Of a stretch of 64,000 nucleotides of DNA, positions 1-11,220 are shown one piece after another. Under the pieces are notes generated by a model that ran no database searches, was not told the origin of the DNA, and was given only the letters and a program-made list of their open reading frames with translations. The DNA is from Syncephalis fuscata. Lineage: Eukaryota > Zoopagomycota > Zoopagomycetes > Zoopagales > Piptocephalidaceae. The stretch is taken from positions 744,001 through 808,000 of the forward strand of contig JAHLTZ010000003.1 of assembly GCA_025786725.1 (NCBI GenBank), written 5' to 3'. The position numbers were made by a program, and so were the translations under genes. Numbering within the stretch: the stretch's first letter is position 1; each line of letters begins with the position of its first letter.

Positions 1-1355
1 TAAAAGCTTTACGGTGTCAAAGGTCCAATTTAAAGTTAAATTAATATGGGCATCATTGGTGTCGGATTCTTTAGTTTCATTGGTGGCAAGTCTGCTTGTA
101 GTTGATTGAAATATTTAATAATGACTTGTATAATATTGGCAATTTTCTCTGGTGAAATATGATATACAGCAATATCAACATATCGAGTGGCAAACCAATT
201 AAATGTAATGACTGCTGTACTCCATGCAGTTTTACGTGATTTGTCGAATGTAATAAAATCTGTCTGTATTGCAACACAAATCTCTTCTGCTAATTGGCGA
301 AATATGACACTGCCATGCTGTTTAATAAATGCTTCTCTTTATCGGCCGGTAAAGAACGCACTAATTTATATGTTAATCGCCAAAAACGTGCCGTAAATGT
401 AGCATAAGATTGTTGTTGTTGTTGTTGTATTGAAGAACGGATAACATATTGAGTTACTATACCATAAGATTGTGCTACTTTATCTACAGTATCGTTGTAA
501 TTCGTATTTTCTTCATTTTGTTTTTGTTTTTCTTCCTTTTGTTGTTGCTGTTGTTGCAGTGTGTCCTTCCATTGTAGTGTTGAATTATATTCAATACTTT
601 CCATTATAACATGTGCTGCCCAATTACGCACTTGAGATTGATTTGAGCAAACAAGACAAAATATACCCGGTAGTTGTGTTACAGCCATCGATAAAGGTAA
701 AGTAGCAAGTATTGACTTTGGTGTATTAATAATAGCTGTATTTACAGCATCACGAATTAAAGTACAATGTAATAATTTTGAAACTGAAAATATTTCGTAG
801 AGTGATGTAGTCAATGTAGATGTCGTATTAGGTGTATTATTAATTTCATTAGTCGTAGATAATCCGCGTATTAGACGTGCTTGATCCCATGTATCAATAA
901 TAGAAAAGAATCGGTCAATGTTTTCAGGTGGATATCGACGTCGATATCTGATAATAAACATATATTGTATAATGAACAAAATATTCATGATTATTGGCTT
1001 ATTTGTATACTTACAATTTACGTAACTGTTCTTTTGCAGTATAATAGCCCGCAATACAGCCCCGACAGCGCGATAACATACAAGCATTAATTTGTTTAAA
1101 ACGAACAACTGAATCGCTTTCTGGCAAGGAGAATACGTGTAGTATTTCTGTAACAATAGGTCGACGTGCTGGATCGCACCACCAACAACTGCGTTCATCT
1201 TCGAAAAAGACGACTAGGCCGTCAAGAAGGAATCTATGAAAAGCGTCTAGCCAGGACTGAGTGTCAGGCGACCCATAATTGTCCGTGTATAGTTGCTCTA
1301 GTTTACAAAGTAAACTATTTAAACGAGCTTCTAATGTCTCTGCCACATTAGTCAT
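1..1355 (-). CDS. SEN1: SEN1/senataxin-like protein, N-terminal part (partial at window edge)
   Basis: The gene starts at 1355 (MTNVAETLE) and runs leftward off the window. Exon 1 is 1355-1015, a 67-bp intron has a GTAAGT donor and a CAG acceptor, and exon 2 starts at 947. The protein has the pattern of the fungal SEN1 N-terminal helical domain: a WCDPARRP segment, then FKQINACMLSRCRGC, then DTWDQARLIRG. The helicase domain would lie outside the window. Sen1/senataxin is an RNA/DNA helicase that acts in the nucleus in transcription termination and R-loop removal. That is family knowledge, because no helicase motif is visible here. The reading frame breaks near 320 (one base missing in AAAC) and again near 90; clear coding continues after each, ending with NLTLNWTFDTVKLL at the edge. 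A short Q-rich stretch is encoded near 410-430 and 540-560. I am fairly sure of the family and less sure of orthology. Confidence 0.7.
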
Positions 1356-1581
1356 ACTACTTGTCCTTGTTTCGGAATAGATAAGTTGACAGGTGAGTAG
1401 AAGCGCGTGTAATACACAAAGTTAAAAGAAAATTAACTACAAACACTAATCTAGTGCGTATATTTAAATTGATTAGTACACGTGAATTTTCTACTCCCTT
1501 TAGTTGAAAAAAATGTTAGTTCTTTAACTATTTTTATTTATTTATTAGAGCTATTTTATTGTCACTTCTCATAGTAATAGT
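1356..1581. promoter_or_regulatory. Divergent intergenic region (SEN1 / CDK5RAP1)
   Basis: This 226-bp AT-rich spacer separates the starts of two oppositely oriented genes, so it must hold both promoters. No recognised binding motif stands out. Confidence 0.5.
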
Positions 1582-4098
1582 ATGAATATAATAGTACGAG
1601 GTCGACCCTTGACTCGACAGCTTGCCCCTTGTTGGACGGCTGCGTCGTCGGTTATTTATCAACACTTACTGCTCATACGAGTAGTAGACCACGCGTCTAT
1701 TCAGTGGCAACAAATACTACTGCTACTACTGCTACTGCTACTACCAACACCACTTCAGATCGTGCTAAGCCACTTATTTTTGACAATCGAGGTCCGTCTT
1801 TACAGGATTTTATACTTAATGCGCAGTTGAAATCAAATGAAGCAACGGAACTGGAGACTGCAGCCGTCTCTCCTGAGGCTATCCCCTATTTGGAGCCACC
1901 TAGTCAGGCCATAGGTGCTGGTTCTAAGTACTATATTGAGATTTATGGCTGTCAAATGAACTTTAATGATACAGAAGTACTTATTGCTGTTATGAATAAA
2001 GCGGGCTATATTCGCACTGAAGCAATCGACGAAGCAAACGTTGTATTCTTAGTAACTGTAAGTGTTTATATGCCAACTACTATTTATTAAAAGCTAATGA
2101 CTGTCAATGTACTAATAACAATATAGTGTTCAATTCGGGATAATGCAGAGAAAAAGATTTGGCAACGACTTAAAGCTTTAAAACATTTAAAGACGGTAAA
2201 AAATAAAAACCAACCTATATTAACACCACCATTAGTGGGTGTACTTGGTGTAAGTAAATACAAAAGTATTATAAACATCAATTAATCATATTACATTTAA
2301 TGATTATAGTGTATGGCAGAACGTCTTAAAGGCGAATTATTGGAAAAAGAGAAATTAGTGGATATTGTTTGTGGTCCCGATGCATATCGGTAAGAAGATA
2401 TGATTATTATAACTGTTTAAAGCTAATTACCGATTGGTATACTATATTAATAGAACGGTACCTCACTTGCTAAGTATGACCCAGGAAATGCACCGAGGTG
2501 TAGCCAATGTTATGCTATCCGTTGATGAAACATACGCCGACATTATGCCCGTAAGACTGGATCAAAATAGTAAAAGTGCTTATATTTCTATTATGAGGTG
2601 AGGTTATACAAATGAATCCATTAGCGTGTATTAATATTATTAATTACTATCGTCGTTAATTAAAGAGGTTGCAATAATATGTGTGCATTTTGTGTTGTAC
2701 CATTTACAAGAGGTAATGTGTACTAAATAGAATTTAAAAAAAAACGACTTATCTATATTTATTAGGTACGGAACGTAGTCGATCTATTGATTCTATAGTG
2801 GCCGAGGTACAAGCACTTAATGATCAAGGGGTTAAAGAAGGTAACAATCAAATAAGCTAAATGACCTAATAGCTTATACATATAGTTTATAGTAACGCTA
2901 CTTGGACAAAATGTCAACTCTTATCGCGATACAAGTACTATGGCTATGTCGATCACTTCAAATACTGGTAGTCAACTAAGTAATGAAGGATTCCGTACAA
3001 TCTATCGACGAAAAGAAGGTGGTCTACGATTTACCGAGTTATTAGATAAAGTATCGCTTATCAATCCTAATGTACGTGTGAATTCATGAACAATTTAAAA
3101 GTGAATAATGACTAGCTAATTAATTAATTAACTAACTAATGTTATATTTAATAGATGCGATTTAGATTTACATCACCTCATCCAAAGGATTTTCCTATGG
3201 ATTTGCTACAATTAATTGCTGAACGTCCAAATATTTGTTCAGTAAGTGCAGATCTTTAATATTACGATTATTATTATCTACACTAATACTGTTTAATAGA
3301 GTCTACACTTGCCCGCTCAATCAGGCAATACAGATATGCTACTACGTATGCGTCGTGGCTATTCACGAGAAGCGTAAGTAATAAATAAATAAATAAATAA
3401 CATTATATGTAATACTAATGAATATGCTGATACTAGTTATCTAGAACTTGTTAATACAGCACGATCAATTATTCCCGATGTAACATTAAGTAGTGATTTT
3501 ATTACTGGATTTTGTGATGAAACAGAACAAGAACATCGTGATACTGTCACCTTGATGGAACAAGTGAAGTTCGATACAGCTTATATGTTTGCTTATAGGT
3601 AAACTGCTAATGACTAGTATAAATTATTGAATGACTAACGTATTATTCACTAATAGTATGCGTGAAAAGACCCACGCTCATCGTAGAATGAAGGATAATG
3701 TACCAGAACCGACAAAGCTACAACGACTAGCCGAGATTATTAAAGTATTCCACGAGGAGGCCCGTAAGAAAAATATAGCCCGTGTAGGTCGTCGTGAACT
3801 TGTACTTATTGATGGAATAAGCAAGCGAGATGCCCATAGATTACGGGGCCGTACCGATGGTAATCATAAAGTTATCTTTGACCAAGTAGCCATACCCGAC
3901 AAACTATCTACTATAATGACAACAACTGAGCATACACCGCTCGTTGTACCACAGCCAGGTGATTACGTCGAGGTAGTAACAACAAGTGCTACCAGTACTT
4001 CATTTCAAGGTGTAGCAGTAGCACGTACAAATCTAGTGTTATTTAATCAAGAACAACAACGACAACAACAACAGCCACAATCATCGCCATACACATAG
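1582..4098 (+). CDS. CDK5RAP1: CDK5RAP1-type tRNA methylthiotransferase (radical SAM), probably mitochondrial
   Basis: About ten exons with introns near 50-75 bp splice into one MiaB-type enzyme. The first domain binds a 4Fe-4S cluster through Cys in [15 protein letters not shown] and LGCMAERL. The radical SAM core carries CxxxCxxC in [17 protein letters not shown], with the first Arg codon split by an intron (2599-2667 region). SPHPKDFP and [12 protein letters not shown] follow, and a TRAM-like tail ends at 4098. Such enzymes add a 2-methylthio group to i6A37 of (mostly mitochondrial) tRNAs. The ATG at 1582 opens an Arg-rich leader typical of a mitochondrial presequence. The frame must shift near 1622-1629 (CCCC run) to join the frame that holds the catalytic domains, so the exact N-terminus is uncertain. 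The stop lies only 41 bp from the converging RAX1-like gene. Confidence 0.9.
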
Positions 4099-4139
4099 TA
4101 TAACAGTGTAGCGTAAATAATAAAGAAATAAAGAAAGAA

Positions 4140-5647
4140 TTATAATCTATGACCAGGAGGTGCCATAAAGATACCAACAATAACGAGTGTTAATAAAAGA
4201 GCGCCCGCAAATAATTTTAATGCGCGTATTCGATGATATCGACGTATAAAATTATCTTTGATTTGAGCATATCGTAAATAACTTGTTTCCCTATAAATTA
4301 TTATTGCATTAATTTTACGTCATTACTATTCAACTATAACGCTTACGTTGAACCAAATAGTGTAAAGAATGGACAGAAACGTGTTAAATAGGCAAATAGA
4401 TTAATAATAGCTAATAAAATAGGTATTATTCCCTATATCAACAGTGTGTTAATAATACTATTACAAATAAATAAATGTTATAATTAACTTACATAGAGTC
4501 GAAGTGTACGTCGTCGGTTAAGAAAGATAAGTGAGAATTCAACCGTGAATCCAATAAATAGAATCATTAAACCGGCAACCATTCGAAGTGTTGCTTGTTT
4601 CTCGCTTAGATTATGGCGGGTACGTTCTTCAATGAATCGAGGAAAGTAGCACTGTTCCATTAAACGGAATACATACTCCTTTGCTTCTAAGAATATTTCT
4701 GGATCATCTCGATGCTCGACTTCAATAGCTTGTACAATTGGATAGCGAATACTTTCAGGAAAATGTAGCTCACGACGAGCACCTGGTATCATATAACGAC
4801 GATATATTTTACGGGCTGAACGATGAATATCCTCACGGCTTAATGGCGCCTTTTTACTACGGCCTGTACCATCACCTTCTGCACCATTATCCTGTGATCC
4901 AGCTGCATCATACTCGCCTGTAGGCTGTGAAAAGTCGATCATTTGATCACTCGTTTTACTATTGCGATAACGCTGACTGCCACTCATTTCACTAAGTATC
5001 GAAAGGGTACCCGTGCCTTCTGAATGATCAAATGTGCCTGTGTTTGTTTGTTGACTAATTGTACTGTAGCGCAACTCGTTGCTAACATCTCGTATACTTA
5101 GTCGGCCCCAACTTGCCCGATTTGGCTTATCAGGTAAAGTAGACTGGTGTGAATTAGGTGGATGGATATTAAGTGTATTATTATTATTATTAGTAAGTAT
5201 ACTGGTAGCCGTTAATCGTTTTGAAGCACGAATAATATTCTTGCAATAGATTCGGCATCGATTTTCATGTGCTGTTACATCTAACCAAAAGTCTAAATAG
5301 TGTTGGGTTTGTTCTCGATCTCGCAGGTATAAATAGTAGTTGTAGAGACAGACGGGTGGATTAGAACGCCGTGAAAGTACATCTTTTAGGGTAGGTGGTT
5401 CTGGATGGTTAGAACCGTAGTTTGGAGGCATACTCGACGATACGGGATGGGATGGCGGTGGATGTGGCGGCATTGGAGACTCCATAGTGGACATGGGCGA
5501 GTAGTGATGAGGTGGAAAGGTGCGATCTGGATCTACAGTGAGCGAAGTGGCCGTTTCATCCCCGCCACTACCTAGTGGGGTGGGTAAAGCGTTGACCGTT
5601 GGTGCCATAGTGGCTGTCGTCTCTGTCATACTGCTACTCGCCGCCAT
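4140..5647 (-). CDS. RAX1: RAX1-like RGS-domain membrane protein
   Basis: Three exons (5647-4493, 4432-4347, 4290-4140) with introns of 60 and 56 bp. The first 85 residues are a low-complexity Pro/Ser/Thr tail. An RGS-type helical domain follows at about 86-345 (LKDVLSRRSNPPVCLYNYYL, LDFWLDVTAHENRCR, later SREDIHRSARKIYRRYM and EVEHRDDPEIFLEAKEYVF). It is split by an insertion of roughly 120 Ser/Asn-rich residues. The C-terminus has three hydrophobic segments (MVAGLMILFIGFTVEFSLIF, GIIPILLAIINLFAY, LKLFAGALLL). RGS followed by several membrane spans is the layout of fungal Rax1, which marks bud or tip sites in yeasts. The role here is inferred from layout. The open frame is intact. Another RGS membrane protein is possible. 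Confidence 0.72.
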
Positions 5648-5999
5648 TGGTAGTCGTCGTCGTCGTCGTGGTTATTGTTGTAGTGGCGGTGACACTACTG
5701 TGTATTATATTACTATTATATGTATAAAAAGTAAAAGGGTGTGTGTGTGTGTGTGTGTTTATATGGTAGAAGAGAGGGAAAAGGGGAATAACAATAAATG
5801 TTTATATACGGAGACAAAAAAAGAGAGGATCAACGAGGATAAGTAATAGTAAATAGATACACAATGACTATAGATAGTAATGATAGTAATTATTTTATAT
5901 AGAGAGAGAGAGAGAGAAGAGAGAAAAGAAGAGGAGAGAAGAGAGAGAGAGAGATAGGTACACGAGATGGTGATACAAATACCCAACCGGTAAGTGCAT
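5648..5999. repeat. Purine/GT-rich low-complexity leader of the RAX1-like gene
   Basis: Upstream of the RAX1-like start lie a (GT)n tract at about 5739-5757 and a dense GA/purine tract at about 5898-5955, plus runs of GGAGA-like purines at 5765-5840. Such tracts often sit in fungal promoters and 5' leaders. Short open frames read through them are simple-repeat artefacts. Confidence 0.6.
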
Positions 6000-6930
6000 C
6001 TATTGGTTTAAAAACATTGAACGCTGCGTGTATCCCAAAACACTCTTTAGTATCTATTTTGTTCTATTATTTATTTTAAGTCCCTAGCCTCAAACTAAAA
6101 ACAAAAAGATTCGTAACTCAAATAAAGCATCAATCAGTTTTTACTACCGAAAAGTGGTTTGTTGAAGCAGTGCCATATTAACTCCGATTGAATTAGAGTC
6201 TTAATTAATCTGCACTATTTTCAATATCAAAATAGATATTAAATAGTATTCCATGTTACTTACAATAAATATAATGAATAAATGTTAATTTATGTTATTG
6301 TTGCTTTAAAGTATTCAAAGCATTATATTTTGATATTTAGTATAACTCACCATCCAGTTCCATGTTTAGTAGAATAACAAATGTGTAGTGTAATTATCAG
6401 TATAATAATATAATTAATTAGTTATCTTTATTATTGCTTTAATATATATATTTTTCATTATGATATTAATTGTTTAAGTGTCATTTATTTAGTCAGATTA
6501 GCTATAGAGAAGGTGGCTGTTTAATAAACGACTTTTATACTAATTATATTAATAGTGATCTTACAGCACAAATATGTTCAAAATGCAACAGTATAATATT
6601 AGAAAATAGAAGAAACCATGTTGTAAATAGATGCAACAAATGCAGAATGACATGGATTACAATCATATGGCTTTTATTAATATTCAATCAATCTTTCTAT
6701 ATATGATTAACAACAACAACAATAATCGGCCCCAAATGTTTCAAAGAAATTAAATAGTATGTTATATTATTTATTTAAATGCTTAAAATTATTACTGATT
6801 CAATGTTCTGTTACATTTATTCTATTCTATGTAAATGGTAATGAACAATAGTATTACATTAATATTTATTGTGAATAATGATTTAAATACAATTCAATCT
6901 AATCAACTCGTCAACTAGTATTTATTTTGA
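6000..6930 (+). mobile_element. Decayed dispersed repeat, copy A
   Basis: By eye this stretch shares blocks with four other places in the window. The segment near 6030-6340 matches the reverse complement of about 13790-14030 at roughly 80%, with shared blocks such as AATAGTATTCCATGTTACTT. The part near 6400-6770 matches the reverse complement of about 56740-57130, including a short zinc-ribbon-like open frame. The part near 6680-6770 also matches about 39170-39260. It looks like a decayed DNA transposon or a non-autonomous derivative. Ends and target duplications could not be fixed by eye. Confidence 0.6.
6470..6706 (+). pseudogene. Zinc-ribbon-like ORF remnant in repeat A
   Basis: A 78-codon frame without an ATG start holds a Cys pattern ICSKCNS ... 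RCNKC, preceded by GGCLINDFY. The same frame survives in copy E (56823-57047) as ICPKCNS ... RCNNNDCGMTEI. The CxxC...Cx2-4C spacing followed by a DxGMT-like segment resembles the N-terminal zinc ribbon of IS1595/Merlin-type DDE transposases. No DDE core is visible, so this is a remnant at best. Confidence 0.45.
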
Positions 6931-6961
6931 ACATTGTTTTATTATTAAATATTATTGTAGC

Positions 6962-8518
6962 TTACAAAGCACCATAGCTTATTATTTTTGATTCGGTACG
7001 GCAGTAACTAAATAAGGAATTAACTGATAAAAAATCAGGCATGCGACATTGACATATCTCATCCATTTGACGTATAATTTCACCATTACTCATGTCTACT
7101 AATAAATATTGCGGATTAATAGTTTGTCTTTGCTTAATAACAAAACAGCTGCCAATGATATGTCGATATTCAATAATATCTGACCAGTCAAGTTTGTTGC
7201 TATGTACAAGTTCGCCTTCTCGCTCCTCCAATACTTGAGAATAAAGTAGATATTCACTTTCGTACCTGCTTTTAATTGCCATAACGTTTGATGATACTTT
7301 CTGCACTTGATCCAATTGAACCTTTTTATTCTTGTTGAGTAGAACTGTATGGCATAGTCGTAAGCGTGCCTTGCCATAATTTGCATCAATAGTTATGTAG
7401 GAAAATTCATTAGATAAGATATTTATATAGTTGATTAAAGTATTTAGCTTGAATTGTCCTCGATGTAGTTGCTGGATTGACGTATTGTTTGAGAATTGAT
7501 ATAGTGTCCATTCAATAACGCCATTATTACGGTTGAGAATCTTGGCCGTATATATAACTGCGGAATGACATGTGGCGTCATAAATACACGCATGGTGCAA
7601 TGCATTGTCGAGTACTTTAACTTGTTTTTGATTATTCTCTAAATCATATACAAGTAATCGGGTCGCCTTATTCAATGGTTCGTTATTGCTTAAAACTAAT
7701 AGCCATTGACCACTGACTGCTACACAACAGCTATTGTAGGGCAGATTTATAGTATACCATAGCTTGTAACTTTTACGCGCATAAACGTTTACAATTGTAG
7801 ATGAAGCGGATACGTAGGATGAAATAAAAAATCTATCACTTAGCATTGCTTTAGGGCGACTGTATGAATTGTCGACATCTATAATAGACAACAGTGGATC
7901 AGAATGTATCCCTGGAATTGCTGAGGATTTATTGTCCTGCATGTCTGGTGCAAATACCCCCGATTCAATGATAGCAATTCGTTGATCTTCTTCGTTGCCA
8001 TAGTCATAATCATTATACTCCTTTTCATCTTCATCGCTATCGCTGCCATTGAAAGCTATAGGAAACAAGATAGCTGTTCCATTTAAATTCCAACTTGTTG
8101 CCAAATTATTGTAGGCTATATCAAAACGCGATATGTCTATCGTGCGGGAGTATCCATGGCGCCAGTTGTGTTCCGTAATGATACGTCGTCGATAGACATC
8201 GTACCAATCAAGCCTATCCAGCAGTTTAGCCGACTCGATTGGCACATCGTTGGCTGAAAACCGATCTCGGGCACAGCAGTACACAAAGTCCCATTCTTTC
8301 GCTTTGTAAGGTCCAGTAAGAAAGTGGCGGCAATAATAATGTTGCCATAATATTGAGATGCTTTTGATCTTCTCATTAAGAAGGCGACATGTTGAGCTTA
8401 GCTCGATCATTGCATCCTCGAGATAGAACATAAACCGGTCAAAATCTTGAGGTGGGAGATAGCTCGCGAGTTTCAATAATTTACTGGTCGAGAGTTGCGC
8501 AACAGTAGAATAGCCCAT
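6962..8518 (-). CDS. F-box-like protein with propeller-like C-terminal region (paralogue 1)
   Basis: Single exon of 518 residues, open throughout. Residues about 8-60 look like an F-box (LLKLASYLPPQDF ... ELSSTCRLLNEKI ... ILWQHYYCRHF). An acidic loop lies near 158-182 (DSDEDEKEYNDYDYGNEED). The rest is a series of beta-strand-like repeats, with SGQWLLVLSN followed by LLVYDLENNQ, suggesting a beta-propeller. F-box proteins usually link substrates to an SCF ubiquitin ligase. The substrate is unknown, and the F-box call rests on pattern, not on a search. Two paralogues occur here: 9571-11220 next door on the same strand, and 62588-64000. They share the order DRF/DRY, then G-Q/R-W-L/M, then a VYDL/VFDL strand. 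The 3' end abuts repeat copy A. Confidence 0.6.
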   Translation of the reverse strand: MGYSTVAQLSTSKLLKLASYLPPQDFDRFMFYLEDAMIELSSTCRLLNEKIKSISILWQHYYCRHFLTGPYKAKEWDFVYCCARDRFSANDVPIESAKLLDRLDWYDVYRRRIITEHNWRHGYSRTIDISRFDIAYNNLATSWNLNGTAILFPIAFNGSDSDEDEKEYNDYDYGNEEDQRIAIIESGVFAPDMQDNKSSAIPGIHSDPLLSIIDVDNSYSRPKAMLSDRFFISSYVSASSTIVNVYARKSYKLWYTINLPYNSCCVAVSGQWLLVLSNNEPLNKATRLLVYDLENNQKQVKVLDNALHHACIYDATCHSAVIYTAKILNRNNGVIEWTLYQFSNNTSIQQLHRGQFKLNTLINYINILSNEFSYITIDANYGKARLRLCHTVLLNKNKKVQLDQVQKVSSNVMAIKSRYESEYLLYSQVLEEREGELVHSNKLDWSDIIEYRHIIGSCFVIKQRQTINPQYLLVDMSNGEIIRQMDEICQCRMPDFLSVNSLFSYCRTESKIISYGAL

Positions 8519-9570
8519 AGTGATAAAAATAAAACGAATAGCAAATAAATATTTTAGGTATGTTTTACGGTTACGCCTCTTTTAAAGTCCATCCAATGCT
8601 ATACAACGCCAACAGCATAACAAGTTTTTAAAAACAAAGAATATTCAATTCCTAAAAAAGATGCGAAGGAGGCGTAATCAATTCCATGGGGCATTATATG
8701 GCTGGTGGATTTCAAGTTTGATCTTGGCAGTCCATTGGCTGCACTTTCTCGACTTGTCCATAAAAAAATTGTCGGAATTTGCGTTTGAAGACAGAAACGG
8801 TACCCTTTGAATTTGCCTGTCGTACCTATTGTAACGCCGAGCAGGTGCATAGTTATTGGTCAACGCAATCGCTTACGTCCTCGCTGGTATAATTGTTTAT
8901 TTGTTAGAAATGTAGAGATGTATAAGTATCAACATAAGTTTACCAAAATAAAATAAAACAGATAAAAGCGTATAACTTAACTAATAAAATACAGTCTACA
9001 GTATGTGGTTTGATTATAGAACGAACAATAATAATATTTTATTTGATATTAGAACAAAGAACTTATATATCGAGCACGGGTGACATGTACAGGCATACAT
9101 AATACATTGTAGTATACAAGTAAGGGGTGTGCAATAGTACATGCTATGCTGTCGCGTGCATAAAAATTATTTGTTAAACATTAATCAGTATAGGCAAATG
9201 CAGTAAAGTCATTGGATTAGTCATTTTGAATAAATACATCACGCAATCAGTATCTATTACTTTAATAAATGTTTAATTATTTATTAATAAAAAAAGGCAA
9301 TACAATTACATAGATAGTATACTACGCCAGTTCTGGATAGTTGTACACAAGTCTGTGCTTATTCAATGCATAATAAGCCTATATCTTTATACATATATCA
9401 TGTATACAATAGCAGCAGCATGGTCAGTTATAGTGTATCAATACTTGCTGATGATAATTAAGTGATTACTGTCATGTTGTATGACACTGATGATTGCAAT
9501 ACACAAATATAAAATAGATTTATAAATAGTTTATTTAATGAATAATGGTGATAAAAGAAATGAGTAGCAA
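8519..9570. other. Intergenic region with a possible small minus-strand exon
   Basis: About 1 kb between two F-box paralogues. On the minus strand, a GTAAGCG donor near 8873 and a CAATAG acceptor near 8824 would join a short exon to an open stretch at about 8602-8822 (contains HIMPHGIDYASFASFLG). I recognise no family, and the coding case is weak. The rest (8900-9560) is AT-rich without a supported gene. Confidence 0.3.
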
Positions 9571-11220
9571 TTAAAATGACATGTCTATTATTCTATATTC
9601 ATCGTTATCTACTATCAGCATTGCGTTTCTTGTGTTAAATGTATCATTTAGTAATAAGGCAGCTCTAATCACTTGGCCAAGTTTTACAACAGTGCCTCGA
9701 CGCTCGAATACTTTTTTGTATAGATACTCGGAAATTGTTGTGTCCAAATTTTTAGAACGATTTAAATCAACTAAATCTACCGCTATAAATTTGCCGTCAG
9801 ATTTAGAGCTATAAATAATAAATCTTCCGATATACAACGAAAGAAGCTTAGCATACTCGTTTATATTTAGCAGGCGAGGAGCTTCAAGTGCTGAGCGCAA
9901 AGTTTCTTCATCGATATGTGCTAGTCTAGCTCCATCGATTAAGCTGTGGACCGCCCAACTTTTCGAATACATAACAAGAATGCGGTTGGAACCGAACAGT
10001 GGTACTGTACCATAAAAATGACTGTTAAGTGTCCAAATGGGCTTTACGTCCTTAATGCAAACGTTTGAGCATACGCATTCTGTTGAAATCATGGCCATGC
10101 TTATTTCATCTGCACTATTTTTGTTCGCCATATTAACAGCTAGCTGTGGGTTATTTGCAATCAAAACTCGATCATCATCTAATTTTCTAACAAGAACTAC
10201 AGAGTTTTTGAATTTCTTAAAGCAGATTTCTCCTTGCATTAGACAGCGTGGACCATATCCTAAATGGCGATTTGAAAACTCCCATACGTTCCATTTGAAT
10301 GTGGTAGTGGTATCCGTGTGATGTAATGTTCTACTAAATACGGTTGCTGTTTCTTCAGTAGCTCTTAATAAAAAAGATCCGCCATGATAAGTTGTAATAA
10401 TGCCCATGCACATTTGGCCGTTAGCAAGATCAAAAACGCGGGTGGTTGTTAGTACATTAGATCTATCCGTATCTTCAGCTTCTAGTTCTAAATAGTTAGC
10501 CATCATCCAGCGGCCACGGATGCTTGCATTATCACATAAACAGGAGAATTGACGCGGTCGCATAATTGAGACTTGATGCACTGGCCAAATGGAAATGATA
10601 CATGTTTTTTCGTGAATAAGATTTACGTTGTTTGTTTGTTTAGTAATAGTCACTACGAATCTGTCTGATATCAAGCATTGTTTTGCATGAGATTTATAGT
10701 TTGCATCATTCCGAAATAGTTTACGCAAACGCCAAAATCGTTTACTTGGTGCTTCTCCTATTGGCTGGCATTGCTCAAAAATGGAACATTTCCGCAAGTC
10801 AGTATGCCGATAAGCAATTCGTTGCAATACAATAGAACGGATGTTAGCTGGTTCTTCTATCACTACATCCTTGATTGGATATGGCGTGACTTTAAGCCAA
10901 TTTGCATCAGTGGCACGTCGACAGCAGAATGCATGAAACCACTCGATGTGCTGGTTGTTCAACTGAGCAACGTTGATTGTTTTTTTGGGCTGTGCTGCCA
11001 ACAGTTTTGATATACGTACTGTCTTTACATACCAGGCCAGCCATTTCATCTCATTGTCGTCAGCAAGATTGTAATACTGCTTATATCGCTGATGCCAGAG
11101 ACTATTCTGTTGACTGACACAATACCGCAGCCATTTACTGCAGCATGAAAGTAGAACAAGTGAGTCGTTGTCGGCATATACGGCAACACGACCAATAACA
11201 AGTATAGGGATATAATCCAT
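9571..11220 (-). CDS. F-box-like protein with propeller-like C-terminal region (paralogue 2)
   Basis: Single intact exon of 549 residues from the ATG at 11220 (MDYIPILVIGRVAVYADNDS). The start has F-box character (LVLLSCCSKWLRYCVSQQ followed by LWHQRYKQYY). The central and C-terminal parts alternate short hydrophobic strands. IRGRWMMANYLELEAEDTD followed by TRVFDLANGQM aligns with SGQWLLVLSN/LLVYDL in the gene at 6962-8518 and SGRWLLVHRW/SVYDLARGL at 62588-64000. I infer a substrate adaptor of a ubiquitin ligase, without evidence for the target. No signal peptide or membrane span is seen. Sequence identity to paralogue 1 is low, so the duplication is old or fast-evolving. Confidence 0.55.
   Translation of the reverse strand: MDYIPILVIGRVAVYADNDSLVLLSCCSKWLRYCVSQQNSLWHQRYKQYYNLADDNEMKWLAWYVKTVRISKLLAAQPKKTINVAQLNNQHIEWFHAFCCRRATDANWLKVTPYPIKDVVIEEPANIRSIVLQRIAYRHTDLRKCSIFEQCQPIGEAPSKRFWRLRKLFRNDANYKSHAKQCLISDRFVVTITKQTNNVNLIHEKTCIISIWPVHQVSIMRPRQFSCLCDNASIRGRWMMANYLELEAEDTDRSNVLTTTRVFDLANGQMCMGIITTYHGGSFLLRATEETATVFSRTLHHTDTTTTFKWNVWEFSNRHLGYGPRCLMQGEICFKKFKNSVVLVRKLDDDRVLIANNPQLAVNMANKNSADEISMAMISTECVCSNVCIKDVKPIWTLNSHFYGTVPLFGSNRILVMYSKSWAVHSLIDGARLAHIDEETLRSALEAPRLLNINEYAKLLSLYIGRFIIYSSKSDGKFIAVDLVDLNRSKNLDTTISEYLYKKVFERRGTVVKLGQVIRAALLLNDTFNTRNAMLIVDNDEYRIIDMSF

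Noticed and set aside
5759..5986. Open frame across the GA-rich tract
   Set aside because: Pure simple-repeat reading; no start context or family likeness.
8599..8863. Two overlapping minus-strand frames upstream of the F-box gene
   Set aside because: A possible spliced exon but neither frame matches a family; kept only as a note in the intergenic entry.
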